A stretch of 64,000 nucleotides of DNA from positions 1-64,000 of the forward strand of contig JAUMZE010000006.1 of the NCBI GenBank assembly GCA_030528285.1. The letters run 5' to 3'. The notes under the pieces are model-generated. The model was not told the DNA's origin. It worked only from the letters and a program-made list of their open reading frames with translations, and did not search any database. Below, in pieces: positions 36,090-46,262 of this stretch (positions within the stretch are counted from its first letter, which is position 1; every line of letters starts with the position of its first letter). The DNA comes from Aerococcus sp. Its GTDB lineage: Bacteria > Bacillota > Bacilli > Lactobacillales > Aerococcaceae. Made by a program: the position numbers and the translations under genes.

Positions 36090-37043
36090 ATGAAAGCTGT
36101 TGTCATCTATGAAGCCGGCGGTCCGGAAAAATTAATTTATACGGAAGTCCCAACGCCTCAAATAAAACCAGGTTGGTCTTTGGTCAAAGTCAAAGGGTTT
36201 GGTATCAATCATTCTGAGATATTTACTCGTCAAGGTTTGTCACCTTCAGTAAAATTCCCCAGAATCCTAGGTATTGAATCAGTGGGTGTGATCGCAGAAA
36301 CAACTGACGAAAAAAATTTACCAGTTGGGCAGAAAGTGGTCTCTATTATGGGGGAAATGGGACGTGCTTTTGATGGGAGCTATGCTGAGTATGTCTTACT
36401 GCCGAATGAACAAATCTTTCCAGTCAACACTAAGCTATCTTGGGAGGAATTAGCGGCAATCCCAGAGACTTATTACACCGCTTTTGGCTCGTTATTACGT
36501 TTAAAACTTAAAGAGACGGACAAAGTGTTAGTGCGTGGTGGAACCAGTGGTGTTGGCATAGCCTTTTTGAAATTACTAAAAGGGAAATTTCCAACGCTCA
36601 ATATTGATGGAACTAGTCGAGATCCTGCTAAAGAAGAGTCTCTATTAGCGGCTGGTTTTTCCAAAGTCATTATAGACAAAGATAATCACCTACAAACAGA
36701 TAAGCGTTATAATAAAATTCTTGAACTGGTTGGTCCTGCGTCAATTAAAGATAGCTTTGCACATATCGCTCCTGAAGGCATCATCTGTAATACCGGTTTA
36801 TTAGGTGGCCAATGGTTTTTAGATGCATTCGATCCGATTACCGATACAATGAGGGCATATCTTACAGGCTTTTCTTCTGGAGATGTAGATGGTCTACGGA
36901 TGAATCAACTTCTAGACTTTATTACAGAACATCAGATTGACGTCGCTCCAGAAAAAGTTTTTTCATTAGCAGATACAAAAAAAGCACATGAGTACTTGGA
37001 AAGTAGTCACAGCTTTGGAAAAGTCGTTGTCATGAATAACTAA
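36090..37043 (+). CDS. Zinc-independent quinone oxidoreductase-like alcohol dehydrogenase
   Basis: 317 aa from ATG 36090 (CGGAGGCC upstream). MDR fold: MKAVVIYEAGGPEKLIY, GFGINHSEIFTRQG, and Rossmann motif VLVRGGTSGVGIAFLKLLKG. The Cys/His zinc ligands of classical ADH are missing, so it belongs with QOR/enoyl reductases. Likely an NADPH-dependent reductase of quinones or enals. Monocistronic, terminator at 37050-37098. Confidence 0.88.
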   Translation: MKAVVIYEAGGPEKLIYTEVPTPQIKPGWSLVKVKGFGINHSEIFTRQGLSPSVKFPRILGIESVGVIAETTDEKNLPVGQKVVSIMGEMGRAFDGSYAEYVLLPNEQIFPVNTKLSWEELAAIPETYYTAFGSLLRLKLKETDKVLVRGGTSGVGIAFLKLLKGKFPTLNIDGTSRDPAKEESLLAAGFSKVIIDKDNHLQTDKRYNKILELVGPASIKDSFAHIAPEGIICNTGLLGGQWFLDAFDPITDTMRAYLTGFSSGDVDGLRMNQLLDFITEHQIDVAPEKVFSLADTKKAHEYLESSHSFGKVVVMNN

Positions 37044-37049
37044 TAATGA

Positions 37050-37098
37050 AAAAAAGCAGATCGATCTTACGCATGGTGATCGGTCTGCTTTTAGTTTG
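37050..37098 (+). terminator. Terminator after the quinone oxidoreductase
   Basis: AAGCAGATCGATC pairs with GATCGGTCTGCTT, followed by TTAGTTT. Confidence 0.8.
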
Positions 37099-37156
37099 TC
37101 AGTAAATGGATTGTGGAGTCACTTTTCTTTTTCTTCTCTGTCTACTCTCACTCATC

Positions 37157-37933
37157 TCATAGTGTCATCCTACGATACTCATCCGCAATCATCGACGCCA
37201 AGAAAGCCAATTGATAAGGATGGCTCCAATCATCCTGTTTTGATTGGAAATGAATTTGCTGAGTCACATAACTTGGTTGCACCATTTCCCGCCCCGCGTC
37301 GCCAGCGATCATCCATATTTTTGCTCGATCTTTCTTCTTCAGGAACGGACGTTTAGAGTTGTATTTGAAGTAAGATCCCGTGTAGGCAAAGAGTATAATT
37401 AAGGTGTCGCTAGCAGCTGTTTCGATGTCATCCATCTGTTCCTTATACGCGAGATTGGTATAGATATATTTCTGACTCATCAATAGGTCACTCTGGAGAA
37501 TCAAGGCCGCTGTTTCCGCCTTCATTAATCCGAATGCTGCCACCTTTTCATAGTGGTAAATATCTCTCACTAGTTCTTGGAGATCGATTTGAGCGATGGA
37601 GTTCGCCACCTGCTTCAGGCTCTCATTGATTTGCTGACAGCGCACGCCCAATCGCTTTCTGAACTGAGGGGGATCGAGTGTTTCATCCCAAGTGAAATCA
37701 GAGGAGCGGATGAGCTGCTTCAACTCAGCAAAATCCATTAGCCCAATCTCCTTACAGAAACGTGAGATCGAACTCATCGATACATCACACGCTTTAGCAA
37801 ATGCGTGAATGCCCATTGCGTCCATCTCATCCGCATGCTGTAAAATATAAGTCGCAATGACGCTATTCGTCGAACCGTGCTTTTCGCTGGCAATCACGCT
37901 CAATAGAATCACCGGCAATTTACTGTAGCGCAT
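37157..37933 (-). CDS. MurR/RpiR-family transcriptional regulator
   Basis: 258 aa. N-terminal HTH (IATYILQHADEMDAMGIHAF, SMSSISRFCKEIGLMDF), then a SIS sugar-phosphate domain (KVAAFGLMKAETAALILQSD; DTLIILFAYTGSYFKY). Such regulators sit next to sugar PTS genes and sense phosphosugars. Here the neighbour is the broken beta-glucoside PTS gene 50 bp away, so its original target is lost. Confidence 0.88.
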   Translation of the reverse strand: MRYSKLPVILLSVIASEKHGSTNSVIATYILQHADEMDAMGIHAFAKACDVSMSSISRFCKEIGLMDFAELKQLIRSSDFTWDETLDPPQFRKRLGVRCQQINESLKQVANSIAQIDLQELVRDIYHYEKVAAFGLMKAETAALILQSDLLMSQKYIYTNLAYKEQMDDIETAASDTLIILFAYTGSYFKYNSKRPFLKKKDRAKIWMIAGDAGREMVQPSYVTQQIHFQSKQDDWSHPYQLAFLASMIADEYRRMTL

Positions 37934-37985
37934 GCTATTTCTCCTTTCCCCTCACATCATTCACTGACAGCCATCCAATCGATAT

Positions 37986-39590
37986 TTACTTCCCTCCAGC
38001 AAAATTATACAGCATTTTTTCTTTAAGATTGGAGACATCCTTGCCTAAGACTTCCGCAATCTTATAAGCAAAAGGATAAGGCGTCGCTGTCCCCTGACTG
38101 GTAATGACATTCTGGTCAAACACGACGACTTGATCATCAAAAATCCCGCTGAGACCACCCCCATCAAACGGCGAAACTAATTTACCCTCTTGAGGAATGA
38201 TCGCAAAGCCGTCTCCCATTACTTTGGATGAAAAAGTTTCATCGGGAACCTCAGATAAAGGAACTAATTCTTCTAAAACAGGCTGTGTGATTGTGATGCT
38301 CTGTTCGTCTGTGCTTGTTTTGGTTTCCTACTCTTTTCTATTGGCCACCTGTGATTCTGGCTGAATAATCCCTAGCAATAAGGTACTTAGAAAAGCAAAC
38401 ACCATGCTGATAGAAATCCCAATAATAATATGAATATAGTTATCTGCAATGTAGGTCGGTAGCGCTAATAAACCAGGTAGAATAATCGCAGTGGCACCTC
38501 CACCAAAGAAATTAATGTATGTTGCTCCACCGCCAATCATGGCACAGATCATTGGTTTCTTATATTTCGGGTTGAAACCAAATATGACAGGTTCCGTGAC
38601 CCCAAATAGTGCCGTCACCCCACTAGTTAAAGCAGTTTCTTTTTCTACCTTGTTCTTTAACAGCAAGAATACAGCAATCCCTGCGGCTGCCCGTGCAAGA
38701 TTTCCTGTTAAGTTCGCAGGAGAAATCAAAGAATAACCATATTCAGCAATCAACTGCGTATTAAGCGGAGTAATCGCATAATGCATGCCTAAAATGATTA
38801 ACAGCGGTCTAAACGTCCTAAATAGAAAAGCTCCTATTACTCCATTTGTCGAGTACAGCCAAGTAACTGTTTTGGCTACCCACTGGCCAATGTATGAACC
38901 AAATGGGCCAATAACGATTAATTCCAAGGGCACCATAATGAACAAAACCAGCATCGGCACAAATAGTATTTTAAAGATATCTGAGATTAGTCGATTGATA
39001 TATTTATAAACATAAGACATGATCCAAACGCTTAAGATAATGGGAATGATAGTTGATTTATAGTTGACTAAGAGGATCGGCAGTCCAAAGAAGGATAGAT
39101 AAGATTTTCCTGTTTCCGCGACTGCTTTGGCTCCATCCATAATTGTTGGATACATCAAAGCTCCTGCTAAAGCAATAGCGAGATATTCGTGGGTGTTAAA
39201 CTTCTTAGCTGCACTCACTGCTAAGAAGAAAGGAAAGAAGTAAAACAATAAGTCACTAATCAACGCGAACACTTGAAACGTTTCACTCGATGCTGACACC
39301 AAATGAAAGGTCATTAATATCGCTGTAATGGATTTGATCATCTCACAACCAATCAAGACAGGAATAATCGGTCCAAAATATCCAGAAATTGCTTCTACCA
39401 CTCGTGAAACGATATGCTTTTAAATAGTTTTTTCCTCGACGATGACATCATCAGATAAATGAACGAGTTTCTCTAACTCCTCAAAAACGTCTCTTACTTT
39501 AGCACCAATAATGACCTGCAGCTACCCATTTTTGTATTGTGCCTTGATAACCCCTTCTACTTGATCTAACTGAGCTAAAGACACTATCCA
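37986..39590 (-). pseudogene. Beta-glucoside PTS EIIBCA pseudogene fused to a DJ-1/PfpI C-terminus
   Basis: Minus strand, one frame throughout. The 5' end is missing: it begins mid-EIIB (QLDQVEGVIKAQYKNG then TAG 39522-39524, LQVIIGAKVRDVFEELEKLV, TAA 39420-39422). EIIC is complete from VVEAISGYFGPIIPVLIGCE to QPESQVANRKE with TAG 38328-38330. EIIA starts (PVLEELVPLSEVPDETFSSK ... KLVSPFDG) but at about 38150-38165 changes abruptly into GLSGIFDDQVVVFDQNVITS, then QGTATPYPFAYKIAEVLG, the tail of a DJ-1/YajL-type protein. Three stops and two truncations make it non-functional. Confidence 0.8.
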
Positions 39591-39593
39591 CAC

Positions 39594-39641
39594 AAAAACC
39601 GTCAACAACGACCACTTAGGCGTTCATTGTTGACGGTTTTT
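39594..39641 (-). terminator. Terminator after lepA
   Basis: AACCGTCAACAA pairs with TTGTTGACGGTT, followed by TTTGTG on the minus strand. The truncated EIIB begins within a few bases of it. Confidence 0.85.
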
Positions 39642-39671
39642 AGTTCATTTAATTATTATATTTGCTTATAT

Positions 39672-41510
39672 CTACTTCTGCTCTTCATCCATATTCAATA
39701 CAGCTAAGAAGGCATCTTGAGGGACATCGACGGATCCAATGGCTTTCATCCGTTTCTTCCCTTCTTTTTGTTTGTTCAACAGTTTCTGCCGACGTGTGAC
39801 ATCCCCACCGTAGAGTTTCGCAGTGACATCTTTCCGGTATGCTTTCACGGTCGAACGAGAGATGATCTTGTGTCCAATCGCTGCTTGGATTGGAATTTCA
39901 AACTGCTGGCGTGGGATGACGGTTTTCAGTTTATCTACCAACTGACGCCCTCGAGAAGCAGCAAAATCACGGTGAATAATCGTACTCAACGCATCGATCA
40001 CCTCACCATGAATGAGAACATCGAGCTTCACGAGTTGGCTCTCCCGATAACCGATAAGACTGTAATCCAGCGATGCATATCCCTTTGTCCCAGATTTCAG
40101 CTGGTCAAAGAAGTTATAGATGACTTCCGCTAATGGCATTTCATATACGACTTTCACACGAATGTCATCGAGATATTCAATATTGATAAACTGCCCGCGT
40201 TTGGCCTGGGCAAGTTCCATCACGGTCCCGATGTATTCCTCAGGTACCATGATCTCAGCTTTCACAAATGGTTCCTCGATGTGATTGATTTCGGTGGCAT
40301 CCGGGAGTTCGGACGGGTTCGAAACCTCCACCATCATTCCGTCTGTTTGGTAGGCATGATAGATCACGGATGGCGCGGTAATGATCAGATTAATGCCGAA
40401 GTCGCGCTCCAACCGTTCCTGGGTGACGTCCATATGCAACATTCCGAGGAATCCGCAACGGAACCCGAAACCAAGTGCCTGAGAGCTCTCCGGTTCAAAC
40501 GTCAATGAGGCATCATTGAGCTGTAACTTCTCCAGCGCTTCTCTGAGGTCGGCATAGTCCTTGGATTCAACCGGATAGAGCCCGGAATAAACCATGGGAT
40601 GCATCGGACGGTAGCCGACGAGCGGTTTATCAGCGGGATGATCAGCATTCGTGACGGTATCCCCAACCTTGGTATCCTGGATCGTTTTGATGCTAGCAGT
40701 GAGGTAACCGACATCCCCAGCAATCAGAACGTTGCGCTCGATCGCATGTGGTGACATAATCCCCACTTCTGTCACATCGAAGGTCTTCCCGTTACTCATT
40801 AATTGAATGCGGTCCCCCTTCTTCACCATGCCCTGTTTGATCCGAATACTGAGAACCACCCCACGATAAGGGTCATACACCGAATCAAAAATCAATGCTT
40901 GGAGGGGTGCTTCTAAATCGCCAGTGGGAGCTGGCACGTCTTGAACAATTTTTTCGAGGACATCGGTAATGCCGACACCCGTTTTAGCACTGATGAGGGG
41001 GGCCGTGTCTGCCTCAATCCCAATGATGTCTTCAATTTCTTCCTTGACGACTTCTGGTTGAGCAGACGGCAGGTCGATTTTGTTAATGACTGGGACAATT
41101 TCCAGATCATTATCCACGGCGAGGTAGGCATTGGCGAGTGTCTGGGCTTCGACTCCCTGCGTCGCGTCCACCACGAGAACGGCGCCTTCACACGCTGCGA
41201 GACTCCTGGACACCTCGTAGGCAAAATCGACGTGTCCAGGGGTGTCAATCAAGTGGAAGATATAGGTTTCTCCGTCCTTGGCCTTGTATTGCAGTTCGAC
41301 TGCATTCAGTTTAATGGTGATCCCACGTTCCTGTTCCAGTGCCATGGAATCCAATAATTGATCGTGCATTTCGCGCTCAGAGACCGTTCCTGTTTGTTGC
41401 AGAATCCGATCCGCTAAGGTTGATTTTCCGTGATCGATATGTGCAACGATGGAAAAATTTCTTGTCCGACGTTGACGATCATAGAGTTGTTGATGATCTA
41501 AATCTGGCAA
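39672..41510 (-). CDS. lepA: Elongation factor 4 (back-translocating GTPase)
   Basis: 612 aa from the TTG at 41510, chosen for AAGGAGATGGGAAA just upstream and for the family length (about 600-610 aa). G domain: [48 protein letters not shown]. Tail ends with the LepA C-terminal domain ([20 protein letters not shown]). It acts on stalled ribosomes. Position next to dnaJ/dnaK is typical of Lactobacillaceae. Confidence 0.95.
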   Translation of the reverse strand: MPDLDHQQLYDRQRRTRNFSIVAHIDHGKSTLADRILQQTGTVSEREMHDQLLDSMALEQERGITIKLNAVELQYKAKDGETYIFHLIDTPGHVDFAYEVSRSLAACEGAVLVVDATQGVEAQTLANAYLAVDNDLEIVPVINKIDLPSAQPEVVKEEIEDIIGIEADTAPLISAKTGVGITDVLEKIVQDVPAPTGDLEAPLQALIFDSVYDPYRGVVLSIRIKQGMVKKGDRIQLMSNGKTFDVTEVGIMSPHAIERNVLIAGDVGYLTASIKTIQDTKVGDTVTNADHPADKPLVGYRPMHPMVYSGLYPVESKDYADLREALEKLQLNDASLTFEPESSQALGFGFRCGFLGMLHMDVTQERLERDFGINLIITAPSVIYHAYQTDGMMVEVSNPSELPDATEINHIEEPFVKAEIMVPEEYIGTVMELAQAKRGQFINIEYLDDIRVKVVYEMPLAEVIYNFFDQLKSGTKGYASLDYSLIGYRESQLVKLDVLIHGEVIDALSTIIHRDFAASRGRQLVDKLKTVIPRQQFEIPIQAAIGHKIISRSTVKAYRKDVTAKLYGGDVTRRQKLLNKQKEGKKRMKAIGSVDVPQDAFLAVLNMDEEQK

Positions 41511-41860
41511 TTTCCCATCTCCTTTTCTCTCATTGTTTCCGTTCAATTATAGCAAACCCCCCGCTTAAAGGCGAATCATAGTGATAGGTTTTCATAGGGA
41601 GTAAAATACTCAAAAGGAATCCCCCTGTTTATGAGCACCGAAGCTTTCTCATATATCCTTATCCATGACGCAATCGTTATCATCAACACCTTTAACATTT
41701 CGTTAATTGATAGCTAGCTTTTTATTGGAACATAAGCTATGATTATTAATCATAATCTGTTATTGGTTGGTAGCCAATATTTGTTAGGAGAGGAGTCCTA
41801 GAATAAGAATATGCGCCGTATAGCTACCAGAGCGATCTTTCTTATTTTACTGTAAAAGCC
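41511..41860. other. 350-bp intergenic region between lepA and the membrane protein
   Basis: Nothing convincing seen apart from a weak AT-rich hairpin near 41740. It should hold the lepA promoter (minus strand) and that of the plus-strand gene. Confidence 0.35.
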
Positions 41861-42250
41861 ATGAATCGCGAATTACTCTCAAAAAAAGTTTATTATCTAT
41901 CAGTAATCGCCTTCTTCGTTTTTTTGATCTATAGTCACTCGCACCTTCCCTATCAGTTGTTTGCGGGTGGTATGGTAACTGTCTCTATCCTGTTTCTCTT
42001 TGGCAAAGTTGAAGAGGAGATAGAAACACAAAAACTTACCCATATGGCGACACTATTGAAGAAAGCTTACTACCTAGCTGTTATTATCACTGGTATTGCT
42101 ATCCTCATGTATAATCATCGCTTCTTTTATCGGCTGTTCTACGGTTGTATAATCTCTTACTTAATATATTACCTATCTGATAAGAATAAGGCATACAACG
42201 AAATAATTGAAGCGGAAGAAAAAGCAAAAGAGCAGGATGAAGATCAGTAG
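41861..42250 (+). CDS. Membrane protein made of two similar halves
   Basis: 129 aa with four hydrophobic segments in two pairs. Half 1 (LLSKKVYYLSVIAFFVFLIY, SHSHLPYQLFAGG) and half 2 (LLKKAYYLAVIITGIAILMY, NHRFFYRLFYGC) align visibly over about 40 residues, so the gene arose by internal duplication. The tail is Glu/Lys-rich. No ribosome-binding site is visible before the ATG, so the start is uncertain. Function unknown. Confidence 0.6.
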   Translation: MNRELLSKKVYYLSVIAFFVFLIYSHSHLPYQLFAGGMVTVSILFLFGKVEEEIETQKLTHMATLLKKAYYLAVIITGIAILMYNHRFFYRLFYGCIISYLIYYLSDKNKAYNEIIEAEEKAKEQDEDQ

Positions 42251-42327
42251 AGAGCGCTTTACTGTGATCATTCTCTATTGACACTTCAGAAAGCCGCCAG
42301 TCAGCTAGATCATTTGTAACAAACCTT

Positions 42328-42371
42328 AAAAGGGATTCTCCTCGCTTTCGTCTTGGAGAATCCCTTTTTTA
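42328..42371 (+). terminator. Terminator after the two-halves membrane protein
   Basis: AAAGGGATTCTCC pairs with GGAGAATCCCTTT, followed by TTT. Confidence 0.85.
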
Positions 42372-42440
42372 TGTGCTCGATTATCTGGCATTTACTTGCT
42401 AACGCGCCCGCTTTCAACGCCAGATAATACCTACATGCAC

Positions 42441-42471
42441 AAAATCCCCGCGAGGATCCCTAGCGAGGACT
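42441..42471 (-). terminator. Terminator after dnaJ
   Basis: TCCTCGC pairs with GCGGGGA on the minus strand, followed by TTTTGTG. Confidence 0.65.
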
Positions 42472-42481
42472 TTTTGACTCA

Positions 42482-43654
42482 TCATTGATTAAAAACGTCT
42501 TTTAATTTATCCCAGAAGTTCTTCTCTTCTTCAGTGACACTGTTCCCAGAGGCTTCTGCGAACTCACGCAAGGCTTGTTTCTGCTGCTTGTTGAGATGTT
42601 TTGGGGTGATGATTTTAATGCGGACTTTCTGATCGCCCTGGGTATCGCGGTTCAATACCGGTGCTCCCTGGCCACGCAGGCGGATAACGTCCCCCGATTG
42701 CGTCCCAGCAGGAATCTTCATGCGGACCTTGCCGTGAACAGTTGGGACCTCGACTTCATCGCCGAGCGCTGCCTGTGCAAAGTTAATTGGCAGTTCGAGC
42801 CAAATTTCGCTCCCATTGCGCTCGAAGATTTCGGATGGTTTCACATGGAAGACCACATACAAGTCCCCGTAGCTGCCACCGTTCGTTCCCGCATTGCCCT
42901 GGCCGCTTAAACGCATGGATTGTCCTTCTTCTACACCGGCAGGAATCGTGACTTTCACGGTATGGGTCTTCTGTTCATGACCGCTCCCGTGGCAATTATC
43001 ACATGGATCCTTAATCACTTGACCAGTGCCGTGACAGGTTGGGCAGGTTGTTTGCGTCTGCATGTTTCCGAGTGGCGTCTGACGCGTCTGAGTCACCACA
43101 CCGACCCCGTGGCAGGTTGGGCAGGTCGTTTTACCGGTGCCTGATTTCGCCCCGGACCCGTGACAGACGTGACATTCTTCTTCCCGCTTGTATTTGATCC
43201 GATCTTTCTTACCGAAAATTGCTTCTTTAAAGCTTAATTGAATCGTATATTGCAGGTCTTCGCCTTTTTGCGGGGCATTCTGAGCACGACGCCCACCAAA
43301 GGAACCACCGCCACCGCCGAAGAACGTGTTAAAGATATCATCGAAGCCACCACCAAAGTCGCTTGAAGAATAGGATTGATAGCTACCATTCCCGAAGCCA
43401 TCAAATCCACCACCAAAGCCGCCGTTGCCGTTCATACCAGAAGCACCATATTGGTCATATTGTTTGCGTTTCTGTTCATCGCCGAGCACTTCATATGCGT
43501 CATTGACTTCTTTATATTTTTCCTCAGCTTCTGGGGAGTCGTTGAGGTCTGGATGATATTTCTTTGCAAGTTTACGATAGGCACGTTTAATTTCTTGTTG
43601 GGTCGCGTCCTTAGACACTCCTAAAATATCATAGTAATCTTTATTACTTGCCAT
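42482..43654 (-). CDS. dnaJ: Chaperone DnaJ
   Basis: 390 aa. J domain with HPD ([13 protein letters not shown]), Gly/Phe-rich linker, four zinc motifs [32 protein letters not shown], and the C-terminal substrate-binding domains. It delivers substrates to DnaK and stimulates its ATPase. GAAGGAGGG precedes the ATG. A hairpin ends the dnaK transcript just upstream, and an extended -10 suggests a separate dnaJ promoter. Confidence 0.96.
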   Translation of the reverse strand: MASNKDYYDILGVSKDATQQEIKRAYRKLAKKYHPDLNDSPEAEEKYKEVNDAYEVLGDEQKRKQYDQYGASGMNGNGGFGGGFDGFGNGSYQSYSSSDFGGGFDDIFNTFFGGGGGSFGGRRAQNAPQKGEDLQYTIQLSFKEAIFGKKDRIKYKREEECHVCHGSGAKSGTGKTTCPTCHGVGVVTQTRQTPLGNMQTQTTCPTCHGTGQVIKDPCDNCHGSGHEQKTHTVKVTIPAGVEEGQSMRLSGQGNAGTNGGSYGDLYVVFHVKPSEIFERNGSEIWLELPINFAQAALGDEVEVPTVHGKVRMKIPAGTQSGDVIRLRGQGAPVLNRDTQGDQKVRIKIITPKHLNKQQKQALREFAEASGNSVTEEEKNFWDKLKDVFNQ

Positions 43655-43689
43655 TCATTCGCCCTCCTTCGCAAAATCTTCCTAAGTAT

Positions 43690-43700
43690 AACAGAAATCA
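43690..43700 (-). promoter_or_regulatory. Possible extended -10 promoter of dnaJ
   Basis: Minus strand TGTTATACT about 30 bp before the dnaJ start codon, with no good -35 visible. It sits just downstream of the dnaK hairpin. Confidence 0.45.
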
Positions 43701-43729
43701 AGCCCCGCCTTCCAACGAGACGGGGCTTT
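43699..43729 (-). terminator. Hairpin after dnaK
   Basis: AAGCCCCGTC pairs with GGCGGGGCTT; the T-run is weak (GATTTCTG), so termination is probably partial. Confidence 0.6.
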
Positions 43730-43779
43730 CATTCAGTCTGTCTCACTATGACAGAGTGCGTCCCTCTGTGAGTGATTGA

Positions 43780-45612
43780 TTATTTGTCGTCGTCTACTTC
43801 TTCAAAGTCACCATCGACGGCCCCATCATCATTGCCATTATCTGAAGCATCGTCAGATCCATTGGCTTGATTTTGTTGGTTGGTTTGTTCATAGAGTTTA
43901 ACCGTCATTTGTTGCAAGACTTCCATGAGGTCGTCTTTCTTTGCTTTCATGGTGTCGACATCATTCTTATCCAAGGCTTCTTTCAAGTCATCTTTCAATG
44001 ATTTGGCCTTGTCGATGTCACTTTGATCGACTTTGCCTTCAACGTCTTTCAGAGTTGAATCGGTTTGATGAACGAGTTGTTCGACTTCATTCTTCAAGTC
44101 CGCTTCTTCTTTCCGTTTTTCGTCTTCTTCGGCATTGGCTTCGGCGTCTTTCATCATGCGGTCGATTTCTTCATCCGTTAAACCGGAATTGGATTTGATC
44201 GTGATAGCTTGTTCCTTACCGGTGCCTTTGTCCTTGGCACTAACGTTGACGATCCCGTTACGGTCAATGTCAAAAGTCACTTCAATTTGAGGAACCCCAC
44301 GTGGCGCAGGATTAATGCCGGTTAATTGGAAACGACCCAACGTCTTGTTGTCTTGTGCCATTGGACGTTCCCCTTGCAGGACGTGAATATCAACGGCCGG
44401 TTGGTTGTCCGCAGCAGTTGAGAAGACTTGCGATTTCGAGGTTGGAATCGTGGTGTTACGGTCGATCAATTTTGTGAAGACACCACCCATGGTTTCAATC
44501 CCCAGGGACAATGGCGTCACATCCAGTAAGACGATATCTTTCACGTCACCGGAAATCACTCCACCTTGAATTGCTGCACCGAGCGCTACAACTTCATCTG
44601 GGTTAACAGAACGGTTTGGTTCTTTGCCGGTTAATTTTTTGACATGATCAACCACTGCTGGGATACGGGTCGAACCTCCTACGAGAATGACCTGATCGAT
44701 GTCAGAGTTGGACATGCCTGCATCAGACAAGGCCTGTTTCACAGGTTTCGTGGTGCGTTCTACGAGATCTTCCGTTAATTGGTTAAATTTCGCACGGCTC
44801 AAGGTAGTTTCGTAGTGCAATGGACCGCTTTCACCTGCAGAAATGAACGGCAAGGAGATTTCCGTGGAGGTCACACCAGAGAGATCTTTCTTTGCTTTTT
44901 CAGCAGCATCTTTCAAACGTTGCATCGCCATCTTGTCGCTGGAGAGGTCGATGCCATTTTCTTTCTTGAAGTCGTCCACCATGTAGTCCACGAGGCGTTG
45001 GTCGAAATCGTCCCCACCGAGCTTGTTGTCGCCAGCTGTAGACAATACTTCAAACACACCGTCGCCTAATTCCAAAATGGACACATCGAACGTTCCACCC
45101 CCAAGGTCAAATACGAGGATTTGTTCGTCCTTATCGTCTTTGTCTAACCCATATGCCAAAGCAGCAGCGGTTGGTTCATTCACGATCCGGTCAACTTCTA
45201 ATCCGGCAATTTTACCAGCGTCTTTGGTGGCTTGACGTTGCGCATCGTTAAAGTAAGCAGGAACAGTAATGACCGCATGATCCACGGTGTCTCCAAGATA
45301 GTCCTCTGCGTAGCTCTTCAAGTGTTGGAGAATCATCGCAGAAATTTGTTCTGGCTTGTAATCTTTACCATTCACATTAACGGTATAGCCGGTTTCCCCC
45401 ATGTGACGTTTGATGGACGCAACGGAATTAGGGTTCGTCACCATTTGGCGTTTTGCGACTTCACCAACTTGAATTTCATCATTCTTGAAAGAAACGACGG
45501 ATGGCGTTGTCCGGCTACCTTCTGGATTAGGGATGATTTTAGGATCCCCACCTTCTAAAACGGCAACCGCTGAGTTTGTTGTTCCTAAGTCAATACCAAT
45601 AATGTTACTCAT
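43780..45612 (-). CDS. dnaK: Chaperone DnaK (Hsp70)
   Basis: 610 aa. ATPase domain with [53 protein letters not shown]; substrate domain with [20 protein letters not shown]. The lid ends in an Asn/Asp/Gly-rich acidic tail ([17 protein letters not shown]). Third gene of the HrcA-controlled heat-shock operon; AAGGAG before the ATG. Confidence 0.97.
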   Translation of the reverse strand: MSNIIGIDLGTTNSAVAVLEGGDPKIIPNPEGSRTTPSVVSFKNDEIQVGEVAKRQMVTNPNSVASIKRHMGETGYTVNVNGKDYKPEQISAMILQHLKSYAEDYLGDTVDHAVITVPAYFNDAQRQATKDAGKIAGLEVDRIVNEPTAAALAYGLDKDDKDEQILVFDLGGGTFDVSILELGDGVFEVLSTAGDNKLGGDDFDQRLVDYMVDDFKKENGIDLSSDKMAMQRLKDAAEKAKKDLSGVTSTEISLPFISAGESGPLHYETTLSRAKFNQLTEDLVERTTKPVKQALSDAGMSNSDIDQVILVGGSTRIPAVVDHVKKLTGKEPNRSVNPDEVVALGAAIQGGVISGDVKDIVLLDVTPLSLGIETMGGVFTKLIDRNTTIPTSKSQVFSTAADNQPAVDIHVLQGERPMAQDNKTLGRFQLTGINPAPRGVPQIEVTFDIDRNGIVNVSAKDKGTGKEQAITIKSNSGLTDEEIDRMMKDAEANAEEDEKRKEEADLKNEVEQLVHQTDSTLKDVEGKVDQSDIDKAKSLKDDLKEALDKNDVDTMKAKKDDLMEVLQQMTVKLYEQTNQQNQANGSDDASDNGNDDGAVDGDFEEVDDDK

Positions 45613-45680
45613 TATATCAAGACTCCTTTATCTAAAATTTTTGATAAGTAGAATTTAGCTGATTAAATATGTAGATGAAC

Positions 45681-46262
45681 CTACTGCGCAATGATCACCA
45701 TTGCTGGGCGCAAGACACGTCCGTTCAGTAAGTAACCTTTTTGAAAGACTGTGATGACCGTATTTTCCGGATGCTCATCACTTGCTTCCACAGAACTAAT
45801 CGATTGATGGAAGTTCGGATCAAATTCTTCACCGACTGGATCCATCACCTCCACGCCCTCTGCTTCAAAGGCTTTGAGGAAATTGGTATGCACCATTTCA
45901 ATGCCCTTTTTGAGATTTTCGGACGCTTCATCATCGGCCTCAATCTCTAAAGCCTTCTCTAAGCTATCAATCACCGGCAATAATTTCGTTGCAAGTGATT
46001 GAGAGCGATATTTCGCATCCTGGCTCTTGGTTTTGGCATGGCGCGCCTGCATATTTTTGATTTCCGCAGACAAACGCAAAATTTGGTCATCTTTCTGAGC
46101 TAAGGTTTCTTTTAAGGCGTCTCGTTCTTTAGCGACGTCCTCTGTTTGATTTTGATCATCAGCGACTGTTTCGGTGGTCTGTGCTTGATCAGCTGCCGTT
46201 CCTTTTGCATCTGACGTATTCTCCGTTTCAGTCGTTGTTTTCTTTTCTTCTTCCTTATTCAA
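45681..46262 (-). CDS. grpE: GrpE nucleotide exchange factor
   Basis: 193 aa from the TTG at 46262 (AAGGAGG 11 bases upstream); the hrcA stop overlaps it by 8 bp. The N-terminus is acidic and low-complexity (TETENTSDAKGTAADQAQ); coiled coil from about residue 50 (EDVAKERDALKETLAQKDDQ); C-terminal beta domain (EGVEVMDPVGEEFDPNFHQS). It releases ADP from DnaK. Confidence 0.94.
   Translation of the reverse strand: MNKEEEKKTTTETENTSDAKGTAADQAQTTETVADDQNQTEDVAKERDALKETLAQKDDQILRLSAEIKNMQARHAKTKSQDAKYRSQSLATKLLPVIDSLEKALEIEADDEASENLKKGIEMVHTNFLKAFEAEGVEVMDPVGEEFDPNFHQSISSVEASDEHPENTVITVFQKGYLLNGRVLRPAMVIIAQ

Noticed and set aside
41730..41760. AT-rich hairpin TATGATTATTAATCATA upstream of the membrane protein
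   Set aside because: Weak, no T-run or conserved motif; could be chance in AT-rich sequence.
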